NCBI GenBank assembly: GCA_001599595.1
Contig: BCHH01000009.1
Location: 298,099-362,098, forward strand
Direction of reading: 5' to 3'
DNA length: 64,000 nt
Origin: Beverwykella pulmonaria
Lineage: Eukaryota > Ascomycota > Dothideomycetes > Pleosporales > Melanommataceae
Shown here: positions 43,790 to 58,782 of the stretch, in pieces
How the letters are laid out: every line of letters starts with the position of its first letter
Numbering within the stretch: the first letter of the stretch is position 1
Translations under genes and position numbers: made by a program
Notes under the pieces: generated by a model
Database searches by the model: none
Told to the model about the DNA's origin: nothing
Seen by the model: only the letters and a program-made list of their open reading frames with translations

Positions 43790-45360
43790 TCAATCATAGA
43801 ATCCCAACACCTTATTCGCCCTATTCAAAGCCTCCTTCTCCCCAGCCGTCAAGGCTTCTGCTTCACTATCCCACTCTTTAAGCCCCATAGCCTTCAGCGC
43901 CTCTTCGCTAACCAACGCCTCCATATCCTCAACCCTAATCCGCCCCACATGCTCACCCTCACCCACACCACCACCAAAATCCGGGCTCGGCGTCCCATGG
44001 ATGAAGTTTTCTCTCTGGCGCACGAGATACTTTGCATTATCCTCGGTAAGCGGACAGGCAGGGATGTACAAGACACTGGAATCGGATTTCCCGGCATGGG
44101 TCTTGTCGACCGCGTGAATCGTGTCGCAGTGCCATGCGACGTAGTCGCCGGGGTTTACTACAGGCATGTGGATCATGGATTGCTCGAGATGAAGGTGGGG
44201 ATGCAGGAGATGCGAGAGTTCCTGGCCATGGCCCGGAGTCGCTCCTTGGACCCAGGGCGTTGGCGTTGGATCCATTTCCCAGTTGTCCGATGCAAGGAAA
44301 TCCGTTGAGTTCGATATGGCTTCGGTTGTAGTTTGTGCCCCAGCTTCAACACCGCGTTTGGGAGAGAAGAAAGGCCGGAGGAGGTAGTACGCTGTGGCTT
44401 TCGCCAGCAAAGGGTTCACGAGGAGTGTTCCCTCGAACGGCCCCGTAGTAGAGAGGGAGAGCCACCCCTGGAACATACGGAAAGCTGTGCAAGCTCCCAC
44501 GCCCTGGTGCAAGTCGGCCTTAACAGGCAAGCGACAGCTAGCCTCCCAAGGATCGAACTTCTCCCATTGCCCCTTCCAGACATCATCGTATACTTTTCCA
44601 AGCCCGTAACCTCTCTCGTCCCAGCGCTCAACGCTCCCGCCATCGACATGGGGGCCCAATGCAAATTTGGCGTCGCCGGGGAGTCGCATGCGCAGGCGGT
44701 CTGCATAGCTTATGGGGTGTTGGGTTGAGACGGGAGCCGATGGATCGTTGCTGTGCCAGAAGGACATAAGGAAGCGGTGGGTTTTGAGGAGGTTGGGATG
44801 ACCCCTCGCAAGGAGTTGAATCTTGGACCAGTAGAGCTCGAAAACTTGAGGCTTCTCGGCTGGGAAGGCTGGAGCATTGTCAGTTGCTTTTCCGGTTCTT
44901 AAAAGACGAAACAGCACATACCCTTGGTCTGAGGGTTTAACCTGATGTACTCCTTCAAGTCCTCCTTCCACTGCAGCGCTTCCTGCTGGGGGACAACCCC
45001 GCGCACAACCGCCACTCCTCTCTTCCGTAACTCCGAGTTGAACTTCTCAGGCGCATTCTCGATATCCTTAAAGTTTATCTCCGGGATGGCCTTGGACCCA
45101 AGCTGGATGATGAGCGGAATCTCTTCCCGCAGATCCCGCAGCAGTCGCTCCCAAGACTCTCGTACTTCGCTCTCATGACCTCGGATCAGGCGGCCTTTGA
45201 GGTCTGCATACTCGGGGGTGAGGGGAGCGAAATTCTGGCCAGACAGCGAGACGAAGGCATCCGAGATGTCACCTGCACGCTTCTGGGCTTGTGTTGATGC
45301 GGTGCGGAGCTGTGTGAAGACTTGCTTCGATGCGGGAGTTCGGACGGCGGCGGATAGCAT
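43790..45360 (-). CDS. DUF1479 family, probable Fe(II)/2-oxoglutarate oxygenase
   Basis: Two exons: 45360-44922 and 44868-43790, giving 505 aa. The 53-nt intron (gtatgt, branch aactgac, ctccag) joins LNPQTK to AFPAEKPQ. The protein belongs with DUF1479/YbiU-like proteins, which share the cupin oxygenase fold. Likely metal ligands are H and D in GPHVDGGSVERW and the late H in WHCDTIHAVDKTHAGKSDSSVLYIP. The N-terminus (SAAVRTPASKQVFTQLRTAS) is basic and hydroxylated without acids, compatible with mitochondrial import. Substrate unknown. It is divergent from the GH1 gene, with about 870 bp between starts; shared regulation is possible but unproven. Confidence 0.87.
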
Positions 45361-46230
45361 GGTGAATAGAGGCCAATTGATGCTTCTGTGGTCAACCTGG
45401 AGATATGCCGATGATGTTGAGATGCTGTTCCTCTTCCATTTTATATTCTATGTTGATGTTGTAGCGGGTTGTCCAGCAGAACCCTCTCCCGACAACGAAG
45501 CTCGTTGTCTGGGGAGGGGCAAAACCGTCTGATGTCGGAACACCCAAAACAGGCATGGGTTCCAGGATCAAGGCCTTGGGGATGCGCAAGCCACAACTCC
45601 GCTGTTCAACGCTCCATACCTTGTCGAGAAACGTTCCCGACGTCGTCTCAACTTCAACTCCGACAGCAGCTTCAATTGGGAATCAAACGACGACTACGCG
45701 GATGCTGAAGGCGATGCTGGAGAGTGGTCAACAGGTGGATGATAATTCGCCTGATCCTGCCTTGGCCACCCCGCCATCCCAACTCTTTCATCTATCGGGC
45801 TCCTAGGTCACGTTCAGCGCGGGATAAGGGCAGGCTGAATCGACGGCCCGCATTCCCATTGACCGCCCTCTCCTGTGTTGAAGGCGGCGGGCAGAATGCT
45901 GCTAGAACACCAGCCATTGTCACCTGTTGCTGCAATCTTGCGCTCAGCGATGATGAATTGTGGGCTCGCTGCTGTCTGGTGAGCCTTTGCAGGACCGGAG
46001 AAATCGCCATTTGGTCGCCTGATGACAATTGACCCCTCCAATATGGCATATTGCGCGTCTGTTAAGGTCTCGTCGACGCGTCAAGACGGACGCGCGGGAC
46101 GTTTTTCCCCGCTGTCCAAGGTAGAGCTCCAAGTATATGAGAGTGACATGCCCGCAGCTGTTGCTTGATCATATCGTGTCTTACAAACTCAAACGCTTCT
46201 GCCTTGAGTCTGCTTATTCTCTGTTCCACC
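45361..46230. promoter_or_regulatory. Divergent region between DUF1479 and GH1 genes
   Basis: About 870 bp between opposite starts. Several overlapping ORFs up to about 115 codons have no protein features. No specific site assigned. Confidence 0.3.
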
Positions 46231-48077
<1,847 letters not shown>

Positions 48078-51000
48078 TAGGGATGGTAATAGTCGTCCCT
48101 ACCCAGGGGGGGCCGGGGTGTGTCGCGGAGACGGTCAGGAGCGAGGAAATGAGCGCGGTGCACTGAACGAATAAAGTTCGAGGGAAAGACGATACCGTCT
48201 TCTAGCTGTTTTCTAGCGTTGCGTGTGGAAGGTCTATTATTTCATTTCCATCCGTCCCTGATTCCACTCCTTCTGCAAATCTTGTTGTTGCCCCCCCCTA
48301 GACTCGGGAACTTGGGGCCCATTTTGTGTGTGTGGTTGCCAGTAGGCACTCATTCCTTCTTTGGATCTTCGTATCCGCGTATAGAGTCAATTTGGTGGGG
48401 AGGGCATTTTGATAGTGGGGATGGGGTTTGAGAGACGCGCTGTGACCGCTATCATGACTTCGATATCCATCTCTTCACGCATCCACCCTGCGTCCCGCAA
48501 CAAGCAAAGCCTGGTAAAAGTCCACATCTGCTGCTCGCCTCCCATCGGCCCTCTCTCCTGCAGCAAGCAAAGCCTCTCGCTCACCCCGTTCGCGCTCTAG
48601 GCAAAATCAGAACCAGCACACCACCTCGCTCCCGCATCGAAGATCAGACCACGCCATCGTCGCATTCCCCTCGGATCACCTTCTTCTAGCCCAGCGCTAG
48701 AAGAGAAGCTAGAAGCCTTCTGCCGTTCCCTCGAAGTCCATTTGAAATTCTGAATGGTGAAAGCAAGACGCCATCGCTCGCCAGTCCGCTCACTTCACGA
48801 CTCAGAAATATGCGCTAGGTAGGGTGATCCTAGTCGGGTACCGCCCCGTTACCAAACTCTAATGGCAAGCGACAAGCGTGGCAGCCCTGCCGCTGCGCTG
48901 CACGTGCGGCTTGCGACTTTGCGAGCGGGCGTTTCAGGCTAGGGATGAACCATGGAGGGTAAGCGTGGGTTCGCGTGGTGGGGCACAGGGTCGTGATGTG
49001 GTTAGGTGCGTGCCTGAGCATCAACGCGAGTGGGACGCGAAGTGGACGCAGCCCTGGGGCGAGAAAATAGTCTAATGAAGTCGGTATGGCGGATGGAAGC
49101 GGACGGATCGGGTGCTCTTCGTCCGTAGTTTTAGCGAAGGAAAACAGGTGCGTGAATTGATGGGCGCCAGTGGTGGGGCTCTGCGAGGCCCACCCTTGGG
49201 GACGAAGTTTATGGCGCTGAGCGATTGCGATTGCGATCGCGATGCGGTGAGTTGAGGTCGCCAGACTGCACTGGAAGAGGAAGTCAATTGTGAGGATGCG
49301 TGAAGCAAGCGGTGTGTGGTTCGTCAATGGCATGGGGTTTGTGGAGAGAGTTTGAGGCCTGAGGCGCTGGTGAGGCAGCGAGGTCTGAAGGTCCATTTCC
49401 ATCTGCATGTTTGGAGAAAGTATGATTGCATACCCCCCGCTTCTTTCAAGTAGGCAAATGGTTTATAGACGTGCGCTGTGTTGCGTGTTGTGTTGCGTGC
49501 TTGACAGGTTCCACTGCGGCAATGCCGTGAACGTTACCCACCGAACACTTGCCCGTACGACATCATGCAAATTGCGCAATCCAGGAATGCGAACGGTTCA
49601 AGCAGAAGCCCACTGCGGACCGCGGGCATTGATCGGGAAGCGGTAGTGCTGCTCTATCATCGAGGTTGTGGCTCCTGACGTGCTTTGCCTGCTGTCCCCT
49701 GCAGCTTGGAAAACGTAGACGCCGAGATCTTCGTTCTGGAAGGAGCTTAACTAGTTACACAGCAGCAGCGGCTTGACTCATGTATCGCGAACGAGCTTGG
49801 AAGCTTCGAAAAACCTTCTGCCGCAGGGAGGCGTGGCGCACGTCTTAGAGGCGGAGGAGCGCACTGGTGGATGTGCGTGAAGGAGGTGGAGGACGACATC
49901 GTGATGTGGATAACTTTGTGGCTGCCTTCCAGAATGGAGGGTTCGGAATGAATCGATCAGCTCGCAGCGTGCAGCTGGCGCCGTTGACGTTGACGACAAT
50001 GTTTGTAGATTTCAGATACAGGGTGTCGATCAAGGGGTACGTATGCAGTCACCATGCATGGAGATGCAGCTCTAGCAGTTTCTAGCCTCGCTATCACTTC
50101 CCCCGGCGGACTGTACCAGGTCGTCAGACATGAGAGTCTAGAGTAGTTACAGTGGCCTAGAGCTCTAACGTGAACGTGTAGCGTGGGAGTGGGCTAGCCA
50201 GATGATAGAGCCTCCTCAGCTAGCCATTCTTTCCTAGCATCGAAAGACCTGGTGACACCGGCCAAAGTTCCCAAACCTTCGATGGCGTGTCGATTCAATT
50301 GATGCTGCCAGATACGAACCTTGCAACCTTGGACTGCTTGGACAACTTCTTCATACCGAGACCTTAGTCTTGAGGCAGGATTAGGATACTTTTTCGCTGC
50401 GGCGATCGGCAGGTAGGTAAGCGTAAGCAATCTTGTCCGGATGCTAACCTAGTCGTTTCATCCCTCTGCAAGCTGCAACTCCCGTTGTTTTCCTCCACAA
50501 AATGGCAACACGGCAGGCTAAGTTATGAAGAAGGTTTTTGCACCCAGCCAACCACTGTTCAACTTCTCCACCATCGGTATCACTTTCGATGCCGCTCGCA
50601 GTGGCTGTCGGAATATTGGGTCGCCTCCACTAGCGTGAGCGCATCCAAACTCGTCCACTGAGAGAATTGCTGTATTTCCTCTCCTGGAGACGACAACCGA
50701 CTAGATTGCATCCCAGCCAATCCAGAGCACCAGCTCGCCGATGGATTGCAAGTGGTTGGATACGGCTAGACCAAACAAGACCCTGGTTTGATGAGCACCA
50801 AAAATACCTTCTGCGAGCTGTGGCACTGACGCTATGCCCTGTACTCTTGTGGCTGCATGATCGCCCCTGTCAACATGAGGCGGAATCAGGGAGCGGTGAA
50901 TGTGGTATGCTTCCAACACCGGAATGGGAGTCTGCGATAGAGTGGGTGGAGTGGAAAGGAGGCTCAATGTATTGACTTGATGCTCATTCATGCTGGACAG

Positions 51001-53349
51001 ATCGCTGTGCCAGATAACGTCTAGTCACTCCACACCATTCCCTTCTTCCGGCTCGTGGCGCTCGGCATTTCGTGGATCATTCGAGGGATGCTCTAATGAG
51101 GACGTCACGAAGCTGGCGAAGCGCGAGAGAGGACGCTGACCCTCATTTCCTGTCCCTTTATCAATTCGAGAACCCCAGCGCGAGGCTACCCACCTCGGAG
51201 AAGTGCAGCAGCTCCCTGGCAACAGCTCCCTGGCAACAGCATTACGGGCCTAGTGGGGCGCTGACGTGCGAGGCCCAAGTTCAACAATGCTTCCAATTTC
51301 TTTTTGTTGCCATCTTGGGGTTCAATTTGCATTCGCTGCTCTGAGCTTCTAGATGTAGAGCGTGTCTGTGCATGGAAACGGGATTGCCCCAGCAATGGGT
51401 TTTGCTGCGTAGGACATGTCACATTGCCCCTCGTGCCTCTCTGCTGCAGGTTCGCTGCAGGGGCCCCCGAGCAGAACGCTGCAAGTCCAGTGGAATTGGC
51501 ACAATCTTGAAACGCATCATTGGACGCGTCGCCACAGCTCGCCTGCGATGCGTCTGAAGTTCTGAAATACTGAATTCATCAGAGCACTCGCCGCCTTCTG
51601 TAAATGCCTCTCCCAGGATTTTACCATGGCCTACGGCAACGGGAGGCGTCGAATCATGAAGAGGAGGCTCGGCTGCACGGTCTCCCGCAGCAACCCGACC
51701 AGGAGATGGCATAATTGGCCATCTCACCATACGTACGGCGAACCTCGAGGAGAGATGAGGCCAAAAACGGCAGGACGCTTTGGGCGAGCTGTTTGTAGTG
51801 ATCGACGGCAGTCTGGTGCGAGCAAGCGCTGGCGACGAGACGGCGCGCCGTGGTTGCAGCTGTTCATGTCGCAGGCCCCGCAAGAGAGAGGTACCCGACG
51901 CTCAAGAGTTACTGCTAGAACATAGGAACACCGACAATCTGATAATGCGCAGCTGACGGTGTAACACAAAGAGTTGACCGGCCCAGAGTTCTGACACTCG
52001 CGTACGCCGGTGGCTGGCCTGGCGAGCGTCTAACGCCTTTGGGATAGGTGCCCCATATTTGAGAGTTTTGCTGGGGTGCCCCTGTCGACCACGTGCGGTG
52101 CATCCATGGAGAGTGGTGCATCATCAGCGGCGACGGCGCTGCATTCTGCACTTTTTTGTCCAGGACTGGACAGCTCTGGCGCGGCTGGCGCTCGCCACGC
52201 TGCCACTGCCACTTACTACCAAAATGTGCTCCTCGAGTCGCGCTACCGGTGGCTGCCTCGCCCCCATCCTCAACTCCAGGGCGCGGCCAAGCCTAGCTGT
52301 GCGTGAAGAGTGTCCAAAGAGCAGGGCAAGCGAAATGGCTGCGTGATAAGCGTCGCAAGCGTCTCTGATCCTCTCCCTTTGCCATGTGGACAGACTGGGA
52401 TTATCCGCTTCCGTGGTCGGCATTGGCCGGGGAATCTGGCAACGACTTCCCTCGGCCCAAAAGGGAAGTAGACCGACCTCGCCGGCGTGTCTACTATTGT
52501 GCAGTGCGGTCGCTGCAGTGTTGCGTTAGGTCGCGGTCTAGCAGCGGTCCGCGGAGGCTCGAGGCCGGCGTGTGCGAGAGCGAGAACGTCTGCATCCCTC
52601 TGGCCATCTGCACGGCCAGCTCGAGCATCAACAGAATCCAGGTGCAGCAGCCGCGTAGGTAGGGGGCACCGCCGAGCGTCTGATACCATTGTCGGCACTG
52701 GGTCTTTGGCCTTAGGTGTCACCAAATCGGTACTCGTGTCCGATACTTGCGCGGACAGGTGGAATCCTGCACGCTTCTATCAAACGGTTCCTTTACCTCC
52801 CTCGTCCAAGCCTCGTGGCTCGCCTCCAAGGTTTGATTGTGAAACCATTTCCCCGCAAGACAGCCGCACGTGTGCTTACCGCCGTGTTGGGATAAACTCG
52901 CAGCACTAGCTCGCGGTCCAGTGCCGACCAGGGTCGCCTCTGTGGTCGAAGCTCGCGGTGCAGGCCCTGGGCGTGCTAGGGTCATGGCATGGGAGGCGCT
53001 ATCCTTTCCTGACGGTGGGTTATATCCTCGACCCTGCCAGGCGGTGGCCCAGCAGAGTCTCCCCACCACCACTCGTCCCCGTTCCCGGCGCTCACGTTTG
53101 AGGCGTGGTAATTTCTCGTCTGTTTGCACTGCACTGTCCTAGGCCCGTGAGCCCACAATCATCCGTGCACATACAGTATACCGGTATATTTACATTAAAC
53201 CTCGCCAATCCTCCGTCCCATTAACCCAGGGAACCTCTGTGTCTTCCGCTCGGACAATATTGGAAGCTTAGTCCGCTTGCGTTTGTGCCGCGGCTGACAT
53301 ATCATCTCGACGCTGCCTTTTGTGTTCACCGCCCCCGCCGCATTTCTCT
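48078..53349. other. Long region without a convincing gene, upstream of bZIP factor
   Basis: About 5.3 kb. Many short overlapping ORFs occur on both strands, none with a domain. The best protein-like piece is the minus-strand frame 50430-50194 (RLRSRYEEVVQAVQGCKVRIW ... ARKEWLAEEAL), possibly an exon remnant. GC content rises from 51 kb toward the bZIP ATG, and a pyrimidine-rich tract precedes it. Likely a large promoter and leader for the transcription factor, perhaps with noncoding RNA. Small repeats lie at 49221-49246 (GCGATT-type) and 51209-51240. Confidence 0.4.
51209..51240 (+). repeat. Short tandem repeat, 14-bp unit, 2.3 copies
   Basis: The unit CAGCTCCCTGGCAA occurs twice in direct succession and a third copy begins (CAGC). 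It is exact, suggesting a recent slippage duplication in noncoding DNA. Confidence 0.7.
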
Positions 53350-54885
53350 ATGACTTCAGTACTACAATACCGAGATCCCATTGCGTATCGGAGCTGCGAC
53401 CTTATGAGTACCGTCAACTACGCTCCCTCCCACATGGCGAGTCTCAAGAAGACTCCTCCCTACGAGGACCAGTCCTCGGGCTCAGAGTCCAAGAGACAGC
53501 AAACACCCGGCGCCAAACGGCGACCCTCGCGAGCCGGCACCCGCAGCGTCACTACCCTTACAGCGGCCCAGCTGGAGCGGAAACGAGCAAACGACCGCGA
53601 GGCACAGCGAGCCATCCGCCAGCGTACCAAAGACCACATTGAGAATCTGGAGCGCCAGATCCGTGACCTGACTGCACAGCGAGATACCAACTCTTCCACC
53701 AAACTGATTGAGCTGATGCGGAGAAACGACGAGCTGGAACAGGAAAACGCAGTCCTCCGAACCCGACTCTCCCACGCAGTGGCCGCACTGGGAGTTCCGG
53801 ACCAAAGTGGAGGTATGTCTGATGACGTTCGTTTCCATCAAAAGCACCGTTCGATTGTTCCTATTCTCAGCTATAGTGGGTTCCTTTCTTTGCTTTTTGG
53901 TTTCTCGGCCCGCGCCCGTTTTGTAGCCGAGCTGTTTGTTTTTCTATGCTTCTTCCAGTATCACACTGTCACAATCACAATCCCCATGGCGCCGAAATTC
54001 CTGCTATCCTCTCTCGCGTCCGCTTTCGGCAACTTGCAGTATCTCTGACCTGCGCTCCGGCCCCCATCAACCGATACGGGACCATGCTAATATTTTTTCT
54101 TTTGAACAGGAAATGTTATGGGCGGTGCTGACGGCAGTGGCCTCATTTCCGCGACCGGAGGTGCGCCGAGTCCCAGCGACCGCGTGCAAATGCTCAGCCA
54201 ACCTCGACGATCTTCCACGGGCACAGCCAGAAGCGTCCACTCAGTTCCTGAAATGGCGACTCCTGTTTCTCAGCCTGCACACTGGCCACCGCAGCATGCG
54301 TACCCAGTATCGTCACCCCACATTGAGACTCCTCCAACTCTAGGCGACGTCTCAGGTCCCCAGGACGCGGTGCGCTGGAGTCCTCACCCGCATTCTCACC
54401 AGCAACAGCAGCATCATTCCGTGTCTCTTCCCCAAGACCCTTCTCTTCACGCCGTTGATTCCTCGGGCATGTCATACCCGAGCCCCTACGGAATGGACAA
54501 CAATTCAAGAGCCATGTCTTACCCTCTCGAAAACACCCAGCTTGTCACTTCCCAGCCCATGCAGATGACTGGCTACGGCACCCCGACTTCGAACCCTTCT
54601 CCTCATCCCTCAGAATATCAGCGACACATAAACCTGCCAATGAACGCCCAGCCCCCGCCGGGCCATTCTTCGCATCCACACATGCACCAGCAACAACAAC
54701 AACAGCAACAGGCATCAGCCACCTATTCGTCATACCCCAATCCCGGCCAAGGATACGTGCCTCAAGCAAGTCATCCGGGCGAAATGCAAATGATGGCACC
54801 CGCCCCGCATCCGCAGTCTCAGATGATGAACGAGCAGAGTCATATGATGTATCATATGCCTCCCAACATGAAGGTGGAGCACTGA
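53350..54885 (+). CDS. bZIP transcription factor with Gln/His-rich tail, 412 aa
   Basis: Two exons: 53350-53812 and 54110-54885, phases fitting across a 297-nt intron (gtatgt ... tttgaacag). The basic region, about residues 75-103, reads KRANDREAQRAIRQRTKDHI, with N..A..A..R contacts replaced by the NDREAQRAIR pattern of a large fungal bZIP group. It is followed by a leucine-zipper-like heptad region with KLIELMRRNDELEQENAVLRTRL. The second exon is Pro/Ser/His-rich with polyglutamine runs, a likely activation region. Function within the family varies (stress, development, metabolism), so no symbol is given. The in-frame extension upstream to 53320 lacks an ATG. Confidence 0.85.
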
Positions 54886-56090
54886 CTGCATAGACTCCAG
54901 TCTTCCTCGCCTTGGGCCCATCTGGGTGCACGCCACAGCCTAACAGAGAAGGAACGCACACACGGGTCTCTGCGCCATTGGAGGATAAGCACGAGGATCG
55001 AGAAGTCCACCCGGCATTGAGAATTGAGTTTGCAAGCTGAGAATATCCATGCCCGGATGTCAACATTCCAAACACGGCCTCGACCTTGAGCACGGCGCCT
55101 TTCCCCGGACCTATCATACCAGACGATTCTGTTCAAAGTCAATTCACCATTCCCGGGCGTCTGTCGATCCCTCCCGGCTCAAAATCACTTGCTTGTCACT
55201 TTCTCGGACCGACTCGATTCTTTTTCCGCATCCACCGTGATGGCCAATGTATCAGCATGCTTTGCCCCGCTCCATAGCAACAAGCCACTTAGGCTCGGAA
55301 TATACGGCAACTACCGAAACAAAACCCAAATTGGGAGAAGCCTACGTACGCCCTCATCATGGTAACCACCTAGATGGATCTGAAAAAAAATTGTCCGACC
55401 ACTAAGATCTACAAGCCAGAACGCCCTTGTACACCAGCTGTCCAAGGTTCCATATCAAGACCTGGAACCACGGAGAAAGCATTCCAAGGTCGTGATTTAG
55501 GTTTGCGGTTCGATACTTCCGCTGTTTTGGGGCAAGACAGCTGGGATCCCAAGTTTATTAAGCGAATCTAGCCCGAGCTTACCCAAAACGATCACAAATC
55601 CGAAGAGCACGAACAACTCGGAGACGACGCGTCCCCTTCTGTAACCATGGACCCTCCGACTATTATTCGACGCCCAGTACGTACATGGCGGCCATGCGTC
55701 TCGTTCCCACAGGTCTGCCGGCCGCCTCATCGGAATTTCAAAAGCGGACACATACACCCGGGTAATTACGCCGACGAGACGACCGGCGCCAACAGATACG
55801 GAAATTAATACCGAAGCTTCATTTCAAGCCACATTTCAATTCTATTTGACATCTGCTGAAACATTTGCTATGGCTGCTGAGTGGCTGGTTTAAGTCAAGT
55901 TTGCACATGCCGAGGCCAATGAACGCCTCCAGAGCTACCACTAGTCCACTTCCCGCGCATCCGCGCATCGGCCCACAATCAAAAGGGCGCCACATAGCGC
56001 CGTCGCATCGATGGAGAGTGATGCATAACGCAAGACCACGTCGAGAAGACGGTGAGGCCGGCTCTCGTGGCAAAAGCTCTCGCCATGATG
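54886..56090. other. Intergenic, convergent 3' ends
   Basis: About 1.2 kb between the bZIP and the oxygenase stop codons. ORFs are short and featureless. Likely 3' UTRs and spacer. Confidence 0.35.
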
Positions 56091-57945
56091 TTATGATACC
56101 TTCGCCACTACGGCTTGCTGCGCACGGATCTTTGCAAGGAGCTCGGGATACTGCGGGGAAGGTGTCAGTCTGGGATGCGCAGGTGTTTGAGAAGAAACGA
56201 GATGCAAGCCTGGTCGAGAATGGGATGACGTACCCAACGTTCACCAACATCGGGGTGGCTTTTCACCCGATTCATCAATGTGGCTTCCCCGAGGTGGCCC
56301 CATCGCCCTTTGACAAAGGTAAATTCCACGTCGTCTTGTCGGCCTTTCCGAGCCTCGTCTCGCAGTTTCAGCACGTCCTCTGGCACGTCCATGGCCTCGA
56401 ACTTAGCGTCGTAGCTCACGCCTTGGAAGAAGGGCACTGAATATCTCGCGCCCTCACCTTTTCTTGGGCTGAGCACACGATGAGTGGTCGAAGCACATAC
56501 ACCATCTGTTAGTGCTTCCATACCTTGGCCAATGGCTACGACCTATATGGGGGTTACCAAATCAGCACATTCCCTCAAGTCAAAGAATTTTCAGGCTTCG
56601 TACCAGAGTCCCCGCAATCGGCTTGCAGTCTACCCACTCTCCTCGCGCGTTCTGGGCCTGCAACCCTGGCTGGTCACTCGCCTGGAGTAGATAGCTCGTC
56701 AACATGCTATCCTTGTGGGGTCCCACGCCCTGCCTCTTAACCTCCCACTTCTTCCTCTCCATCTCGCTCGCTCCAGCAGGCAGATCGGGAATATCCACCT
56801 CGGGATACTTGACGATCTTGAGCTTGTGCTGCTGGTCCTCGTCGAAGAAGTTCTTGAATGCGGTAGGCGGCAGACCGATCGATTCTGCGATTAGTGAAGT
56901 GAATAGTGTGGAGATGGATGACATGCGTCGCATGTAGTCTTCGTAGACGGGGCGGAAGTTGGGGACGTGGGTCGGTGAGGGCCATTGGTTGGGTGCGAGG
57001 AGGTTGTGGTATAAGGGTGCGGAGGGACTGGGGATGGGATGGGGAGTTGACAGGTCGAGTTGCTCTCGGTGGTCAGGGTTGAAGGCTGTGGTTTCGTTGT
57101 CGAGCTGGCGACTCGTCAGTGTCCGGTCGACCAAGAACAAAAGAGTGCTTGTACGCAAGTGAGAGTGAAAGGAGGAAGGAGTAATGGCAGGAGACGAGAT
57201 GTGCGATTGATGAGCTATGTCTGTTTATACGGTCTGGTCTGGAGATACCCGGGTTCCTTTTCGTGGTTGTTTGTGTTTTTGGTGGCTCATGTTTATATGG
57301 TTTATGTGTTTATGCGTTTGTCACTGTTCGTTATTTTTGGCTTCCTGGCATTAATATCTGTACGCCATCTTGCATTGCGTTGCATGCTTCACATACCCCC
57401 TGTCGTTATACATACCAAACCTTGTAGTGTATTGTTTGATACTAGCAGTTCCTGGATGTGAAATATTGTGAAGTTTTTAATCTCCATCGGGTCGCTCACT
57501 GCGTGTTGAGGTCGAAGTGAGGGTGTGCACAAACCCTTGCAATGGTTCCTTGGAGGTGCCAACACGCCCTCTTCGCACGTCTTTTACGCACCAACCCGGC
57601 TCCAGACGTAGTACACATGGCTCATCAATCGTCTTCTCACCGCTCGATATTAAATCAAGCGCAGAAAAGAAACATTTCACTCACCCTGCTCCACCCCAAA
57701 AAGCTTTTCTCATTCTTCATCTCGATGCGCTCCTTCTCCTGCAGTGGCAACTCGAAAAACTTCCCACATTCTCTAATCACATCCTGAATGAGCGAATCAG
57801 GGATCCCAGTTTCTGATAGATAGAGAAAGCCCACGTTGAGCAGGGCGTGGCGGAGAGATGTCAGGAAAGCGGGTTTGAGGGAGGGGTTGAGAGCGTGTGA
57901 GAGGGGGAGGATAGGGATTTGTGTGAAGGGTGTTGGTTCTGCCAT
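56091..57945 (-). CDS. 2OG-Fe(II) oxygenase, isopenicillin-N-synthase-like, 376 aa
   Basis: Four exons: 57945-57685, 57104-56604, 56542-56234 and 56150-56091; all junctions are phase 0. The DIOX N-terminal part (IPILPLSHAL ... LRHALLNVGFLYLSETGIP, ending SFLGWSR) joins LDNETTAFNPDHREQLDLS. The iron ligands are H and D in GPHKDSMLTSYLLQ and H in STTHRVLSP; the 2-oxoglutarate-binding Arg is in ARYSVPFF. The last exon gives YPELLAKIRAQQA, the usual C-terminus. The protein is cytosolic and of normal family length. Fungal members act in secondary metabolism or in general oxidation; no biosynthetic backbone gene is nearby, so the substrate is open. Intron 1 is 580 nt, very long for this genome. Confidence 0.9.
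57105..57684 (-). other. Unusually long first intron of the 2OG oxygenase gene
   Basis: 580 nt, from gtgagt to cgccag. Both ends are well defined by protein conservation, and no residues are missing between the joined exons. The sequence inside is T/G-rich on the plus strand from 57230 to 57400 and has no clear coding exon. Confidence 0.7.
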
Positions 57946-58782
57946 GATGGGTTTTGCGGGTGTAGACAAGGGAGGGTGGGAGTTGGAGGGCTTGATGGGT
58001 TGGCGGATTTGGCCTTGCACGTGCGTTCTAGAATTTGGTTTTGTTTTTGGTGGTGGTCTGATGTCGCTTCTTCGTCTTCGCGATCGCGTGTTGAGCCCTG
58101 AGAAAGGTGTGTGGCGTGAAATGTTGTGGTTGAAGATGGTACCTTATGGTGGGGCAATCGCATCAGAGCGGCTTCTTTCGGTTGGACTGATTATTCTGGG
58201 GAATGGTTTTCTTTGACCGTTGCAGCCGCGCGACACTTCAGAACTCGAGTTGACTATTGGAGAAGAGTGTCCGATGAAGGAGGCGTGAGCTGGGGAATAG
58301 GAAAGTCCTCAGTAACGTCTAATCCAAGCGATCGCCAGACCCACAGCCGCGAGCTTCAACCCCGTGACGAGCAACAGCGCGCAGGCTTCGAGGAAGAACA
58401 TGGCTTCTTTTCCAACGGACTCAATCAAATTAAAAAAATAAAAATCTTAAACGCTTAACGACGTCGGTAGCAAAGAATAAAAGAGTAGTGGGAAGAAGTC
58501 GTGTTGAAAGTGGCCACCTCGACAACAGCTCTCGAGCAAACTATTATAATTTAGTGCTCTTCTTGATGGAATTTTGCACTTCGGTGGTGCCAGGCCGTCA
58601 AGTTAAATGCATCGTCTCATGGCCTCACTCACTTTATTTCTGCGTCTTCGAATCATCTGGCCTGGTCAGCCAGCACACCCAACGTCACAGCAACCGTGTG
58701 AGCAGTGCACACGTGCATTTATCGGATACGCCCAGCACATGCCCATTACTCCACACTTTCCCCACAAACCCATCAGACCATC
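57946..58782. other. Upstream of oxygenase, no gene seen
   Basis: Contains the oxygenase promoter. Short ORFs only. An A-rich run lies near 58430. Confidence 0.3.

Noticed and set aside
48830..49408. 192-codon minus-strand ORF
   Set aside because: His/Pro/Thr-rich composition typical of a chance frame opposite G-rich DNA, with no recognisable feature.
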